From the NCBI GenBank assembly GCA_024226255.1, contig JAAELU010000359.1, positions 1 through 59,253 of the forward strand: a stretch of 59,253 nt of DNA, in the 5' to 3' direction. Shown in pieces: positions 25,974-33,833 of this stretch (within the stretch, counting starts at the first letter, position 1; every line of letters starts with the position of its first letter). The position numbers and the translations under genes were made by a program. This DNA is from a bacterium (GTDB taxonomy: Bacteria; Actinomycetota; Acidimicrobiia; Spongiisociales; UBA5794). A model generated the notes under the pieces. That model was not told the DNA's origin. It ran no database searches and saw nothing but the letters and a program-made list of their open reading frames with translations.

Positions 25974-26683
25974 TGGAAGAGCTGAAGAGCCTTGCTGACC
26001 TCCTAGATCTCCAATCGGTGGATCTCGAGATCGACCGATTGCTGCACGAGCGCGAGTCGTTGCCGGAGCTGGCGTCGTTCAAGGAGACTCATCAGAGGTT
26101 GACCGCAGCCGGCCAGCAGCTGGAGGAAGCTCGCGGTGGACTGCGCGAGACCACCCTTGCGATTGACAAGACCAATGGTGAGCTCGAAATCGCTGAGGAA
26201 AAACTCTCCCAGGAGCAGATGCGTCTCTATGCCGGTGGGCTCAGTGCGCGCGATGCTGACTATCTGCGCCGTGAAGTCGAGATGCTGACCCGCAAGAAGG
26301 GCGAGATGGAGGAGGAGGTTCTCGAGCTCATGGAGCGAGGTGAGACCCAGGACTCCGAAGTCGAAGCAATGGTTGCCGACGTCGACGAGCTGACGGCGGC
26401 CAAGCACAATCTCGAGACCGCAATCACAGAAGCGTGGAAGGGTATCGACGGCAGGCTTGCCGGCAAGGAAGAACGTAAGGCAAGCGTCGTCCCCCTAATC
26501 GACGAGGACTTGGTCGAACTCTACGAGGACCTCCGCAAGGCGAAGGGCGGCGTCGGCGTCGGCCGTCTGGCAGACGGAGTCTGTGGAGGCTGTCACTTGC
26601 GCATCACCGAGGCCGAGGAAATCGAAGTGCGGCGCGAAGATCCGCCTCGTTGCATCCATTGTCGGCGGATTCTCGTCGTGTGA
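25970..26683 (+). CDS. Coiled-coil protein with C-terminal C4 zinc ribbon (CdsZ-like)
   Basis: 237 aa from ATG 25970, translationally coupled to the Nif3 gene. Residues ~1-170 are a long alpha-helical coiled coil of Glu/Leu/Arg heptads. The C-terminus is a C4 zinc ribbon: VCGGCHLRITEAEEIEVRRE then CIHCRR. This is the conserved partner of Nif3 in many bacteria; members have been linked to nucleic-acid-related roles, but activity is not established. Confidence 0.9.
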   Translation: MMEELKSLADLLDLQSVDLEIDRLLHERESLPELASFKETHQRLTAAGQQLEEARGGLRETTLAIDKTNGELEIAEEKLSQEQMRLYAGGLSARDADYLRREVEMLTRKKGEMEEEVLELMERGETQDSEVEAMVADVDELTAAKHNLETAITEAWKGIDGRLAGKEERKASVVPLIDEDLVELYEDLRKAKGGVGVGRLADGVCGGCHLRITEAEEIEVRREDPPRCIHCRRILVV

Positions 26684-26686
26684 ACA

Positions 26687-27217
26687 GTGTTCTTCTGGCA
26701 CGTAGCGGCCACCATCGCGATCACTCGGTACTCATTTCGCGATGAACGGATGGACCTGAGGTTCCTCATTCTGGGGGCCGTTCTACCCGATCTGATCGAC
26801 ACTCCTTTGGGCCTAGCCGGCTTCTCGAGACTCGAGTCGGTTCGGCTGATCAGCCATAGCCTCCTCTTTGCAGGGATTGCGATGATGTGGATTGTCCTAG
26901 CAACTCGGCGCGGCCGGCCCCGCAAGAAGTGGATGCCCATCGCGATCGGGATTCTGATCCACCTCTTTCTCGACACAATGTGGGCGAACCCGGAGACTCT
27001 GTGGTGGCCAGTTCTAGGTGGTTCCTTCACGCCTGACGGAGCTTCCTCTGCAGGTGACTACGTGGCCGCGGTGCTGCAGGACCCGTGGGTTTGGCTCGGC
27101 GAGGCTGTCGGCTTCACCTACCTGGCGGTGATGGCGCGGCGAGCCGGCCTAGGACAAGGCACGTCTCGCAGGCTTTTCCGGGAGACCGGCCAAATCAACG
27201 TTCCGATTGGTACCTGA
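26687..27217 (+). CDS. Membrane protein of the YdjM/DUF457 metal-dependent hydrolase-like family
   Basis: 176 aa from GTG 26687, 3 nt after the previous stop. Conserved phrases of the LexA-binding/DUF457 family are seen: FWHVAATIAITRYSF, GAVLPDLIDTPLG, LISHSLLFAG and HLFLDTMW. The repeated His and Asp residues at membrane ends suggest a metal site. Four hydrophobic segments. Enzymatic activity is only assumed for the family. Its end overlaps the convergent TauE/SafE-like gene by 23 bp. Confidence 0.8.
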   Translation: MFFWHVAATIAITRYSFRDERMDLRFLILGAVLPDLIDTPLGLAGFSRLESVRLISHSLLFAGIAMMWIVLATRRGRPRKKWMPIAIGILIHLFLDTMWANPETLWWPVLGGSFTPDGASSAGDYVAAVLQDPWVWLGEAVGFTYLAVMARRAGLGQGTSRRLFRETGQINVPIGT

Positions 27218-27602
27218 GGTCCTCTGCGGAAGCCGGAGCAGCTCTCTGGCGCCGGATCAATCGTGCGGCGAGCACCACAAGGAGGCCCGCAAAGAGTCGG
27301 CGGAGCAAGAGCGGATCGGCCGCCAGGGCGACCTGGGCGCCGATGGCAGCACCAACAATGCCTCCAGCGGCAACCGGCATGGCGACGCTCCAATCGACAC
27401 GGCTGTAGCGAACATGGCCGTACGTCCCGATGACGGCTGTGGGAACGATGACAGCGAGCGAGGTTCCCTGAGCTACGGCTTGATCGAGTGCCAGGCCCAC
27501 GACGAGGACCGGCACGAATACCACGCCTCCTCCGATTCCAAGCGAACTTGCCAGGGCTCCGGCGAACAGCCCGACGATGATCAAAGCAACAACCGTGATC
27601 AC
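27195..27602 (-). CDS. TauE/SafE-like permease, half-size subunit 2
   Basis: 135 aa from GTG 27602, which overlaps the upstream stop by 4 bp. Four membrane segments; the first holds the family signature SLGIGGGVVFVPVLVV and then GTSLAVIVPTAVIG. Full TauE/SafE exporters have two such four-helix halves in one chain; here each half is a separate gene. Proposed to pair with the product of 27599-27979 and export a sulfonate, sulfite or other organic anion; substrate is inference. Confidence 0.82.
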   Translation of the reverse strand: MITVVALIIVGLFAGALASSLGIGGGVVFVPVLVVGLALDQAVAQGTSLAVIVPTAVIGTYGHVRYSRVDWSVAMPVAAGGIVGAAIGAQVALAADPLLLRRLFAGLLVVLAARLIRRQRAAPASAEDLRYQSER

Positions 27603-27979
27603 GCGATGACCAGTCGGCCGGCGGCGATGAGCATCAGCGCCGCGAAGCCCCATGCCAGCCAGTTACCGGGGATGCGGTCGAGATAACGAGCACCCAGGGT
27701 GGCTCCAACGGCGGAACCGATCAAGAGATAGGCCGCCGCTCCCCAGTCCACCGACGAAGCGCGGCCGAACAGAACGAGGGCGGCTCCAGCTGAGGCGGCG
27801 ATGGTCGCCAGCGAGGTCGCGGCGGCTCTCCTCTGATCGAGGCCCATCCACAGTACGAGTCCCGGCACGACGATTACACCGCCGCCGACGCCAAACAGCC
27901 CGCTGACGACTCCGGCAACGGCTCCGACGATCAACCCTCTGGTAGTCCCAGCCACCTCGCCGAGTGTAGGGGCACGCAA
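27599..27979 (-). CDS. TauE/SafE-like permease, half-size subunit 1
   Basis: 126 aa at the longest (TTG 27979); GTG 27955 (VAGTTRGLIVGA) is an alternative start, and AGGAG lies only 2 nt before the TTG. Four hydrophobic segments with LFGVGGGVIVVPGLVL and ATSLATI, the same signature as the following gene. First of the coupled pair. Separate halves may form a heterodimer equal to one normal transporter. Confidence 0.8.
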   Translation of the reverse strand: MRAPTLGEVAGTTRGLIVGAVAGVVSGLFGVGGGVIVVPGLVLWMGLDQRRAAATSLATIAASAGAALVLFGRASSVDWGAAAYLLIGSAVGATLGARYLDRIPGNWLAWGFAALMLIAAGRLVIA

Positions 27980-28007
27980 TACTCCTGCGGGTGGCTAGAT
28001 TCGCCGA

Positions 28008-28652
28008 GTGCGCCGTCTTTCATTCGTACTCATCATGGTTCTCGTGGCCGCCGGTTGTGGCGGTGACGACGCCGACACAACCGAACAGTCCCAGTTCCCA
28101 ACCGGCAGTGTTCGGTCATGGTTTGATGCTCTGGAGTCCAACGACACTGCGGGATCGCTGGAACTGACCTACGAGGCTTCGATGTTGGTGGTTCTTGCTG
28201 CCGAGAATGCAATGTCGCTACCTGAGGCAGCAACCCTATTGCGACGCGGGGCGACCGAGGAGTCGGCTCAGCGATACCTCGGCAGCTTCGCCCAGGCGCT
28301 CCGCGATCGCTACGGAGCCAGCCTCGCTGAGATCAGCGTGGACGGTTTCACCCAACTGGGTGAGACCTATGCCGCAGTGGCCGTCACCGGCAAGGGGGCG
28401 GCTTCGATCGTTGCTCGCCGGGCGCCTGGAGGGCTGTGGCAGGTTGACATGGTCGGCACTGTGGGGCCCGCCCTCGTCTCGCAGATTCGAGCCCTTCTCG
28501 AGGAAGCCACCGACGGCCCGGACGCAGACACCATTCGCGATGTCTATCGCTCTGATGTTCTACCGGCGCTTCAAGCTGCCGCTCTCAACGATCCCGAGAA
28601 CCTTGGGCTCGCATCCGAGATTCGCCTCATGGAGAGTTCGCTCGACGAGTAG
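28008..28652 (+). CDS. Hypothetical lipoprotein
   Basis: 214 aa from GTG 28008. Signal peptide with lipobox VAAGC (Cys17). The rest is a soluble alpha-beta domain (FDALESNDTAGSLELTYEAS, then YAAVAVTGKGAASIVARR and WQVDMVG), similar in style to NTF2-like or stress-type secreted domains, but no motif is decisive. Convergent with the LLM oxidoreductase gene, 11 bp apart. Confidence 0.75.
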   Translation: MRRLSFVLIMVLVAAGCGGDDADTTEQSQFPTGSVRSWFDALESNDTAGSLELTYEASMLVVLAAENAMSLPEAATLLRRGATEESAQRYLGSFAQALRDRYGASLAEISVDGFTQLGETYAAVAVTGKGAASIVARRAPGGLWQVDMVGTVGPALVSQIRALLEEATDGPDADTIRDVYRSDVLPALQAAALNDPENLGLASEIRLMESSLDE

Positions 28653-28663
28653 CGGATTGGTCG

Positions 28664-29656
28664 CTACCGGTTGTCCGCGACCGCTCTCAATTCAGGTAGA
28701 ACTTCGGCACCCAGCATTGCAATCGTAGATTCCTGGTTGATCGAGGTTGTTTGGATGGCGACGACCTCAGCTCCGAATTCGACTAGGGGCCGATACGTTG
28801 CGATGTAGTCCTCGGGACCGCTCACGATGCTGTACCGAGACAGGATGTCCCCCCGGTCCATTTCGTCGGCGCGTTCACGCAGTTCGGCAGGATCGACTGC
28901 CTGGAGGCGTCCCGGGGCGCGGAGTCCTCGCCACGCGCCGAGTGCTTCCCATGCCTCGGCCTGGTCTTGGGCGTACACCGACCATCGGGAAGCGAGGATC
29001 CGTGGATCGGGTCGACCCGACGCCTCGGCAGCCACGTGAGCGGGATCGATCACTCGTTCCCGTGTCTCTTCGGGCACCTTGACGCTGGCGATGATACCGT
29101 CGGCCAGTTCCGCGGCCAGCGCAGAGGACTTGGGTCCGCCGGCTGCCATCCAAATCGGGACGTAGCGCGTCGGCGGGCTGTACAACTTGGCCCGATCGGT
29201 GCTGTAGTACTCACCTTCGTAGGTGAGCTTCTCCCCGTCGAGCAGCCGTCGCATGATGACCAAGGCTTCACGCATTCGGGCGGCCCGCTCGGCATACGCC
29301 GGGAATTCGAGGCCGAGGGGACCTTCATTGAGGTTCTCCCCGGTGCCGACGCCCAGATTGAATCGACCCCTACTGAGCCGATCGAGCGTCGCCGAGGCCT
29401 GGGCGATCACGCCGGGGTGATAGCGGAAGAGGGGGGTGGTAACGCCCGTGGCAATCTGCACTCGCTCGGTGACTCCAGCCATTGCGGCAATGGTTGCAAA
29501 CGCATATCCCGATGCCGAGACGTCGTCGACCCATGGGTGGAAGTGTTCAGAGACCACCAGCCAGTCGAATCCCGCCTGTTCGGCAAGTCGGGCGTGTTCC
29601 ACGAGCTCTTCTGGCTGGAATTGCTCGTGCCCGCAGAAATAGGCGAATTGAGTCAC
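28664..29656 (-). CDS. LLM-class F420-dependent oxidoreductase (FGD-like)
   Basis: 330 aa from GTG 29656 with AAGGAG just upstream. TIM-barrel flavin/F420 family: FAYFCGHEQF, LAEQAGFDWLVVSEHFHPW, GVTTPLFRYHPGVIAQA, LGVGTGENLNE and IWMAAGGPKSS. The first strand and SEHFHPW are typical of F420-dependent glucose-6-phosphate dehydrogenase-like subfamilies (the TIGR03557 type). Uses coenzyme F420 rather than FMN by family knowledge; the substrate is unknown. Its presence argues for F420 synthesis in this organism. Confidence 0.9.
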   Translation of the reverse strand: MTQFAYFCGHEQFQPEELVEHARLAEQAGFDWLVVSEHFHPWVDDVSASGYAFATIAAMAGVTERVQIATGVTTPLFRYHPGVIAQASATLDRLSRGRFNLGVGTGENLNEGPLGLEFPAYAERAARMREALVIMRRLLDGEKLTYEGEYYSTDRAKLYSPPTRYVPIWMAAGGPKSSALAAELADGIIASVKVPEETRERVIDPAHVAAEASGRPDPRILASRWSVYAQDQAEAWEALGAWRGLRAPGRLQAVDPAELRERADEMDRGDILSRYSIVSGPEDYIATYRPLVEFGAEVVAIQTTSINQESTIAMLGAEVLPELRAVADNR

Positions 29657-29789
29657 TGGGCTCCTTGATGGTTTGATGGAGTGAGTCGGCAGGAGAATAG
29701 ACCGCGCCGAGCGGAAATAGAACGAAACCTAAGGGCCCTGCCGTGGGTCAAAGCATCAAGCTTGGACAAACAAGGAGTGGAAAATACTG

Positions 29790-30434
29790 ATGTCCAATAC
29801 CAAGGCATTGTTGGCAGAGGCGCTCGGGGCCTTTGTGTTGCTGTTCGGAGGCGCCATGGCGATTCTGGCGTCGGGAGGCAATGTGGTTGCTCTCTCATTT
29901 GGCTTCGGCCTTGCGCTGCTCGCCGGCCTTTACGCATTTGGTGAGGTATCTGGTGGCCATTACAACCCTGCCGTCAGCCTGGGTGCCTTCCTCGACAAGA
30001 GAATCGATTCGACAACACTGATCTCGTATGTCGGGGCACAGGCTGTGGGCTCGGTGGTTGCCGGGCTGGCGCTACTTGCCGTCTGGGGTCAGGACGACGT
30101 CGGCGCAACGGCAACCGTGGTCGGTGACGGCATCAGCGTGGGCGGCGCCTATTTGGTTGAAATCGTCCTCACCGCCGTGTTTGTGGCGGTGATCTTGCGG
30201 GTCACAAAGAGCGATGAGTACGGGCGAGGCGCCCTGGTGATCATTCCGTTGACACTGGTGATGATTCACCTGGCGGCCGCCACCGTCTCGGGAGCGTCGG
30301 TCAACCCGACTCGCAGCCTGGGCTCAGCGCTTGTCGGCAACAACTGGAGCGACACCATTGTCTGGCTGACCGCACCCCTGGTGGGTGCCGCGGTTGGCTG
30401 GGTGCTGTACCGAGCGGTCCACGAAGGCGAATAG
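29790..30434 (+). CDS. Aquaporin (MIP family)
   Basis: 214 aa, six membrane segments. The first half-helix has GGHYNPAVSLG (standard NPA); the second has SGASVNPTRSLG, an NPT in place of NPA with the following selectivity-filter Arg kept. Length is near the bacterial aquaporin norm. Residues of the ar/R filter suggest a water or small neutral solute channel, but this cannot be set by eye. Followed by a strong hairpin terminator. Confidence 0.92.
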   Translation: MSNTKALLAEALGAFVLLFGGAMAILASGGNVVALSFGFGLALLAGLYAFGEVSGGHYNPAVSLGAFLDKRIDSTTLISYVGAQAVGSVVAGLALLAVWGQDDVGATATVVGDGISVGGAYLVEIVLTAVFVAVILRVTKSDEYGRGALVIIPLTLVMIHLAAATVSGASVNPTRSLGSALVGNNWSDTIVWLTAPLVGAAVGWVLYRAVHEGE

Positions 30435-30454
30435 CTAGAGAAGTCGTTCTCGGA

Positions 30455-30483
30455 GAATGGGTCGCCAACCGGGCGGCCCGTTC
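30455..30483 (+). terminator. Terminator of the aquaporin gene
   Basis: 12-bp stem GAATGGGTCGCC / GGCGGCCCGTTC (two G-U pairs) with a 5-nt loop, 21 nt after the stop. The tail (TTCGTGT) is only moderately T-rich. The following 30484-30656 holds no gene and is the leader of the response-regulator gene. Confidence 0.72.
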
Positions 30484-30656
30484 TTCGTGTCACGTATCGA
30501 GTATTGGGTCTCAAATCCTGATTGATTACTGACTACTGAGCCCTTATCTTGCAATAACACCTCGTTTTGGAGCCCAATAGTTAGGGTCAAGGATCGTCGC
30601 TGCTGCGCCGAAACATCAGTTAGGCGGTTAAAAGTGCCGCTATCTGGGGAGATATC

Positions 30657-31544
30657 ATGACGGAGGACTCAGCCCGCCGGTACCGGTCCATGCCGGATCT
30701 GCTGTTGGTCGAAGACAATCCACTCCACCTGCGCCTCGTCAAGTCAATGCTTGCCGACATATGGCCGCCCAACGAGGTAGCAGAGGTTCGACACGCCCGT
30801 AGCCTTGAAGAGGCCATTGCCGAGATCGATCGGAAACCCCCCGACTGCGTATTGCTCGACCTCGTTCTGCCAGATGCCGATGGCCTGGACAGCCTCGACG
30901 GTGTACGCGCCGCCGACCCGCTGGTCCCCATTGTCGTTCTTTCTTCACATGAGAACGCCGAGGTGGCGCGCAACGCCATCACATCCGGAGCCCAGGATTA
31001 TCTGGTCAAGGGTGCTGTCAGCCCCGACGACCTCGAGCGGTCCGTGGCCTTCGCCATGGGACGCAAAGACCACGAACGGCAAAAGGTTGCCGAGACTCCC
31101 GGCATCACGCCGTGGCCGGTCAACCAGCCAGAGACCACGTCGGCTCCGGCCGACCTTCCGGAGGAAGGTTCGACATCGGCTCCGCCAAGTTCCAGTGCCC
31201 CGCTGGGGGTCGCCGTAGTTGACGTCGGTGGCTCGGTGCTCTTTGTGGAGCCCGCGGTTGCTCTCGGAATAGGCCGATCGATCAACGAAACGATCACGAC
31301 GCCTGTTGACGAACTGATTCATCCCAACGATCTCAACGCATGGAACAAGCTGCTCGCCGGCGACCCCGGCCCGGTTGATATTCGTTACATGCACCCGTCC
31401 GGTCATCCCGTCTATCTCCGGGTAACAGCCAGCCATATGGAGGGCGGCCTGGAGGGGGGCGCCATGGTGGCCACGTATTTCGCCCGCGGCGAAGTCGGTA
31501 CCGTCTCCTCGGGCGCATACGTAGAAATGTCCGACTGGGGCTGA
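30657..31544 (+). CDS. Response regulator with C-terminal PAS-like domain
   Basis: 295 aa from ATG 30657 after a GGGGAGA site. Receiver domain at ~12-135: LLLVEDNPLHLRLV acidic pair, phosphoacceptor Asp in VLLDLVLPDADG, switch Ser in VVLSSHEN, and Lys in DYLVKGAV. A Pro/Ser/Thr-rich linker (~140-182) leads to a ~100-residue PAS-like fold (GVAVVDVGGSVLFVEPAVAL...INETITTPVDELIHPNDLNAW). There is no DNA-binding or enzymatic output, so the PAS part may sense or bind a partner. No kinase gene is nearby. Confidence 0.85.
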   Translation: MTEDSARRYRSMPDLLLVEDNPLHLRLVKSMLADIWPPNEVAEVRHARSLEEAIAEIDRKPPDCVLLDLVLPDADGLDSLDGVRAADPLVPIVVLSSHENAEVARNAITSGAQDYLVKGAVSPDDLERSVAFAMGRKDHERQKVAETPGITPWPVNQPETTSAPADLPEEGSTSAPPSSSAPLGVAVVDVGGSVLFVEPAVALGIGRSINETITTPVDELIHPNDLNAWNKLLAGDPGPVDIRYMHPSGHPVYLRVTASHMEGGLEGGAMVATYFARGEVGTVSSGAYVEMSDWG

Positions 31545-31612
31545 GAGCCTCGGCCTGGGCCCGGTAGTTTCACGGGCCACGCCACTGTGTTGGTCATTTC
31601 AATTGGCGCCGA

Positions 31613-31716
31613 GACATCAGACGTCAGAAGTCAGATGTCGAAGAACACGACGAGCCGGGTGTCGCACTTCTGAAGTCTGACTTCTGACTTCTGTCTTCTG
31701 GTTTCTGACTTCTGTC
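31613..31716. repeat. TCTGACTT-type simple/inverted repeat between response regulator and rnpB
   Basis: The right half (31667-31716) is a run of degenerate CTTCTGA/TCTGACTT units; the left half (31613-31639) has the complementary CAGAAGTCAGA. The arms can pair, so the region may act as a bidirectional terminator for the gene ending at 31544 and for rnpB arriving from the other side. AT-richer than its surroundings. Confidence 0.6.
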
Positions 31717-31723
31717 CTGGTGT

Positions 31724-32064
<341 letters not shown>

Positions 32065-32118
32065 TTGAGAACGGTACCCGAAACCGACAAGGCGTGGAAG
32101 TGGGATAGACGGTGGCGA

Positions 32119-32568
32119 TCAGTCGCCGTCGCGCAGGTGTTCTTCTAGCCCGGCTATCCAGCCGGCCGGGAGGCTCCAATGCCGCGACCCGGACAACATC
32201 AGCTTCAGGTACTCGGGCGATGGGGCATACGAACCGTTGCGTCGCTTGCCCTCGTGCAGATGTACGGTCACCTGGTGGCGTTTGCCGGTCCGGTCCATGG
32301 CCTCGACCGTGGCCGCAGTGCGCTTCTCGCCGGTTTCAACCTGATCAAGACTGTCGAATTCCTCGTCCGGAACGGAAAAAACGGCACCCCACACAGTCGA
32401 TCCTTCCTCCGGCTTCACCGTGGGAAGGCCGCCTTTCCAGGTGCGATTGCTCATTGGAAAGTCCAGGCCCCACTGCGGAAGATGCGCAATGAATTGGAAT
32501 TCGGCGCGGGGCGCAACCTCGGCCATTTGGTCGGGTGCGATACGCGCCGTGTACGCGAAGTAGAGCAG
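32119..32568 (-). CDS. Gamma-glutamylcyclotransferase-like (AIG2-fold) protein, possible CTG start
   Basis: 149 aa if started at CTG 32568, where AAGGAGG (32575-32581) sits at ideal spacing (~6 nt). The only other in-frame start, TTG 32616, has no ribosome site. The first strand LLYFAYTARI stands for the family YxxYGSN motif, and DSLDQVETGEKRTAATVEA holds the probable catalytic Glu region. The family cleaves gamma-glutamyl amines or acts on related amides. The Tyr-Gly-Ser-Asn loop is changed to Tyr-Thr-Ala-Arg, so activity may differ. Confidence 0.75.
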   Translation of the reverse strand: MLYFAYTARIAPDQMAEVAPRAEFQFIAHLPQWGLDFPMSNRTWKGGLPTVKPEEGSTVWGAVFSVPDEEFDSLDQVETGEKRTAATVEAMDRTGKRHQVTVHLHEGKRRNGSYAPSPEYLKLMLSGSRHWSLPAGWIAGLEEHLRDGD

Positions 32569-32815
32569 GGGTTGCCTCCTTGCGTCCTCTGAGAACCTGC
32601 GTCCTCCAAGACTCAACTACGTCCAGAAACTTCAATTGTAGCGCCGGCTCGGAGGTGTCCGTCCAGCGGGGGCTGCACGTCGCATTTGGGTCGCCGAGCT
32701 GCTCGTCGGCAGGTCTTGTCGGTCGGATCTGCGGAATTCGGGAACCGATTTCGCCTACGAAACGTCATAAGAGCGATGGGGCGACCAGCCGCGACACCTC
32801 ACGGAGGTGCCAGGA

Positions 32816-33109
32816 ATGTCATACATGATCACAAATACGAGGCCACAGTTCGAACGAACCGACATGCTTCCGGTTCCGATTACCGAGGAACGGCCATGGG
32901 TCGTCTTCTCGGCGTGTCGGGACAAGGAGCCCGATCTCTTCTTCCCCGAGAACAAGACAGACGAGAGGACAGCGCTGTCGATCTGCTCGGCGTGCCCGGT
33001 GCAAGTTGACTGTCTCGAGTACGCCCTGGAAGCAGACATCCGTTTCGGAGTCTGGGGAGCCACGACTGAGAAGCAGCGGCGGCGATTAGCGCGCCGACTC
33101 GCCTCGTAG
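32816..33109 (+). CDS. WhiB-family iron-sulfur transcription regulator
   Basis: 97 aa from ATG 32816 with GGAGG 8 nt upstream (a GTG at 32807 is possible but too near the site). The four cluster Cys are in SACRDKEPDLFF, then SICSACPVQVDC. Next comes the WhiB turn, here FGVWGATTEKQRRR (usually GVWGG), and a short basic C-terminus. Binds a 4Fe-4S cluster and acts with the principal sigma factor. Found only in Actinobacteria and their phages, which anchors the taxonomic call. No neighbour suggests the regulon. Confidence 0.95.
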   Translation: MSYMITNTRPQFERTDMLPVPITEERPWVVFSACRDKEPDLFFPENKTDERTALSICSACPVQVDCLEYALEADIRFGVWGATTEKQRRRLARRLAS

Positions 33110-33154
33110 TTCTCAAGCGGGAACCCGACCGACCGGCCGCGACGTCTGAGTCGC

Positions 33155-33685
33155 ATGATGAAGTCGTTCTATGCACTCTTTGCCTTGGTGGCCGTGGCTT
33201 TGGTGACCGCGGCGTGTAGTCGCGCCGCCGAGCCGACCTTGGCGCCTGCTGAGCCAGTCCCTATCTACGCAGTGTCTGAGGTCGGTGGCTGCGCCATGAT
33301 GGGGCCCAACTGCCTGACTCGGCTGTTGTGGAGTGACGGAACCGTCACGATCTATCGACAGCCGTTGATTGAGCTGCCGCTCTCAGGGCTGGCTGCTCTC
33401 AGCCCGGAGGCCACTTCGCAGGTCGATCCCAGCGTGCCACAAGCTGTTATTGCTGCGATCGATGCAGCCGACATCGACCTGGTAATCGCCGGGTTGCCGG
33501 AAGGGCAGTGTTGGGCATGCGTGGACGGCGTCGACTTCGTTCTTCTCCTCGCCACGGGTGACGGAGAGGTGCGCATCGATTCCGCCGATACCGCGCTCGA
33601 CTCCGCCGTTCCACTGATTGCAGAGCTGAACAACGCCGCAGCTGCAATGGGGCAGAACACCGACCTGCCGATTGTTAGTCGCTAG
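33155..33685 (+). CDS. Hypothetical lipoprotein with three conserved cysteines
   Basis: 176 aa. Signal peptide and lipobox VTAAC (Cys21). The mature part has GGCAMMGPNCLTRLLWSDG and a later GQCWACVDGVDF, so four further Cys in two pairs, suggesting disulfides outside the membrane. The order of strands recalls small secreted beta-proteins, but no family is recognised. Starts 45 bp after the whiB stop; possible cotranscription. Confidence 0.75.
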   Translation: MMKSFYALFALVAVALVTAACSRAAEPTLAPAEPVPIYAVSEVGGCAMMGPNCLTRLLWSDGTVTIYRQPLIELPLSGLAALSPEATSQVDPSVPQAVIAAIDAADIDLVIAGLPEGQCWACVDGVDFVLLLATGDGEVRIDSADTALDSAVPLIAELNNAAAAMGQNTDLPIVSR

Positions 33686-33757
33686 CAATTCGTGGTGGTG
33701 CCCCACCCTTGCCCGACTGAGGGGTGAGGAGTGAGGGAAGGCGGGCGATCTTCCCTG

Positions 33758-33774
33758 GAGCTGCGCAGCAGCTC
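33758..33774. terminator. Short hairpin upstream of trpD
   Basis: GAGCTGC-GCA-GCAGCTC, a 7-bp perfect stem. Lies after the lipoprotein gene ending at 33685 and before trpD. A nearby purine string GAGGAGTGAGG (~33727-33737) recurs inverted at ~34922-34932 after trpD, so trpD is bracketed by short inverted copies. Confidence 0.4.
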
Positions 33775-33833
33775 TCATGGAACGGGCCGCTGGGCCATTC
33801 CCGCTGGCGTGCGCGGTAGTAACGTCTGCCGCC

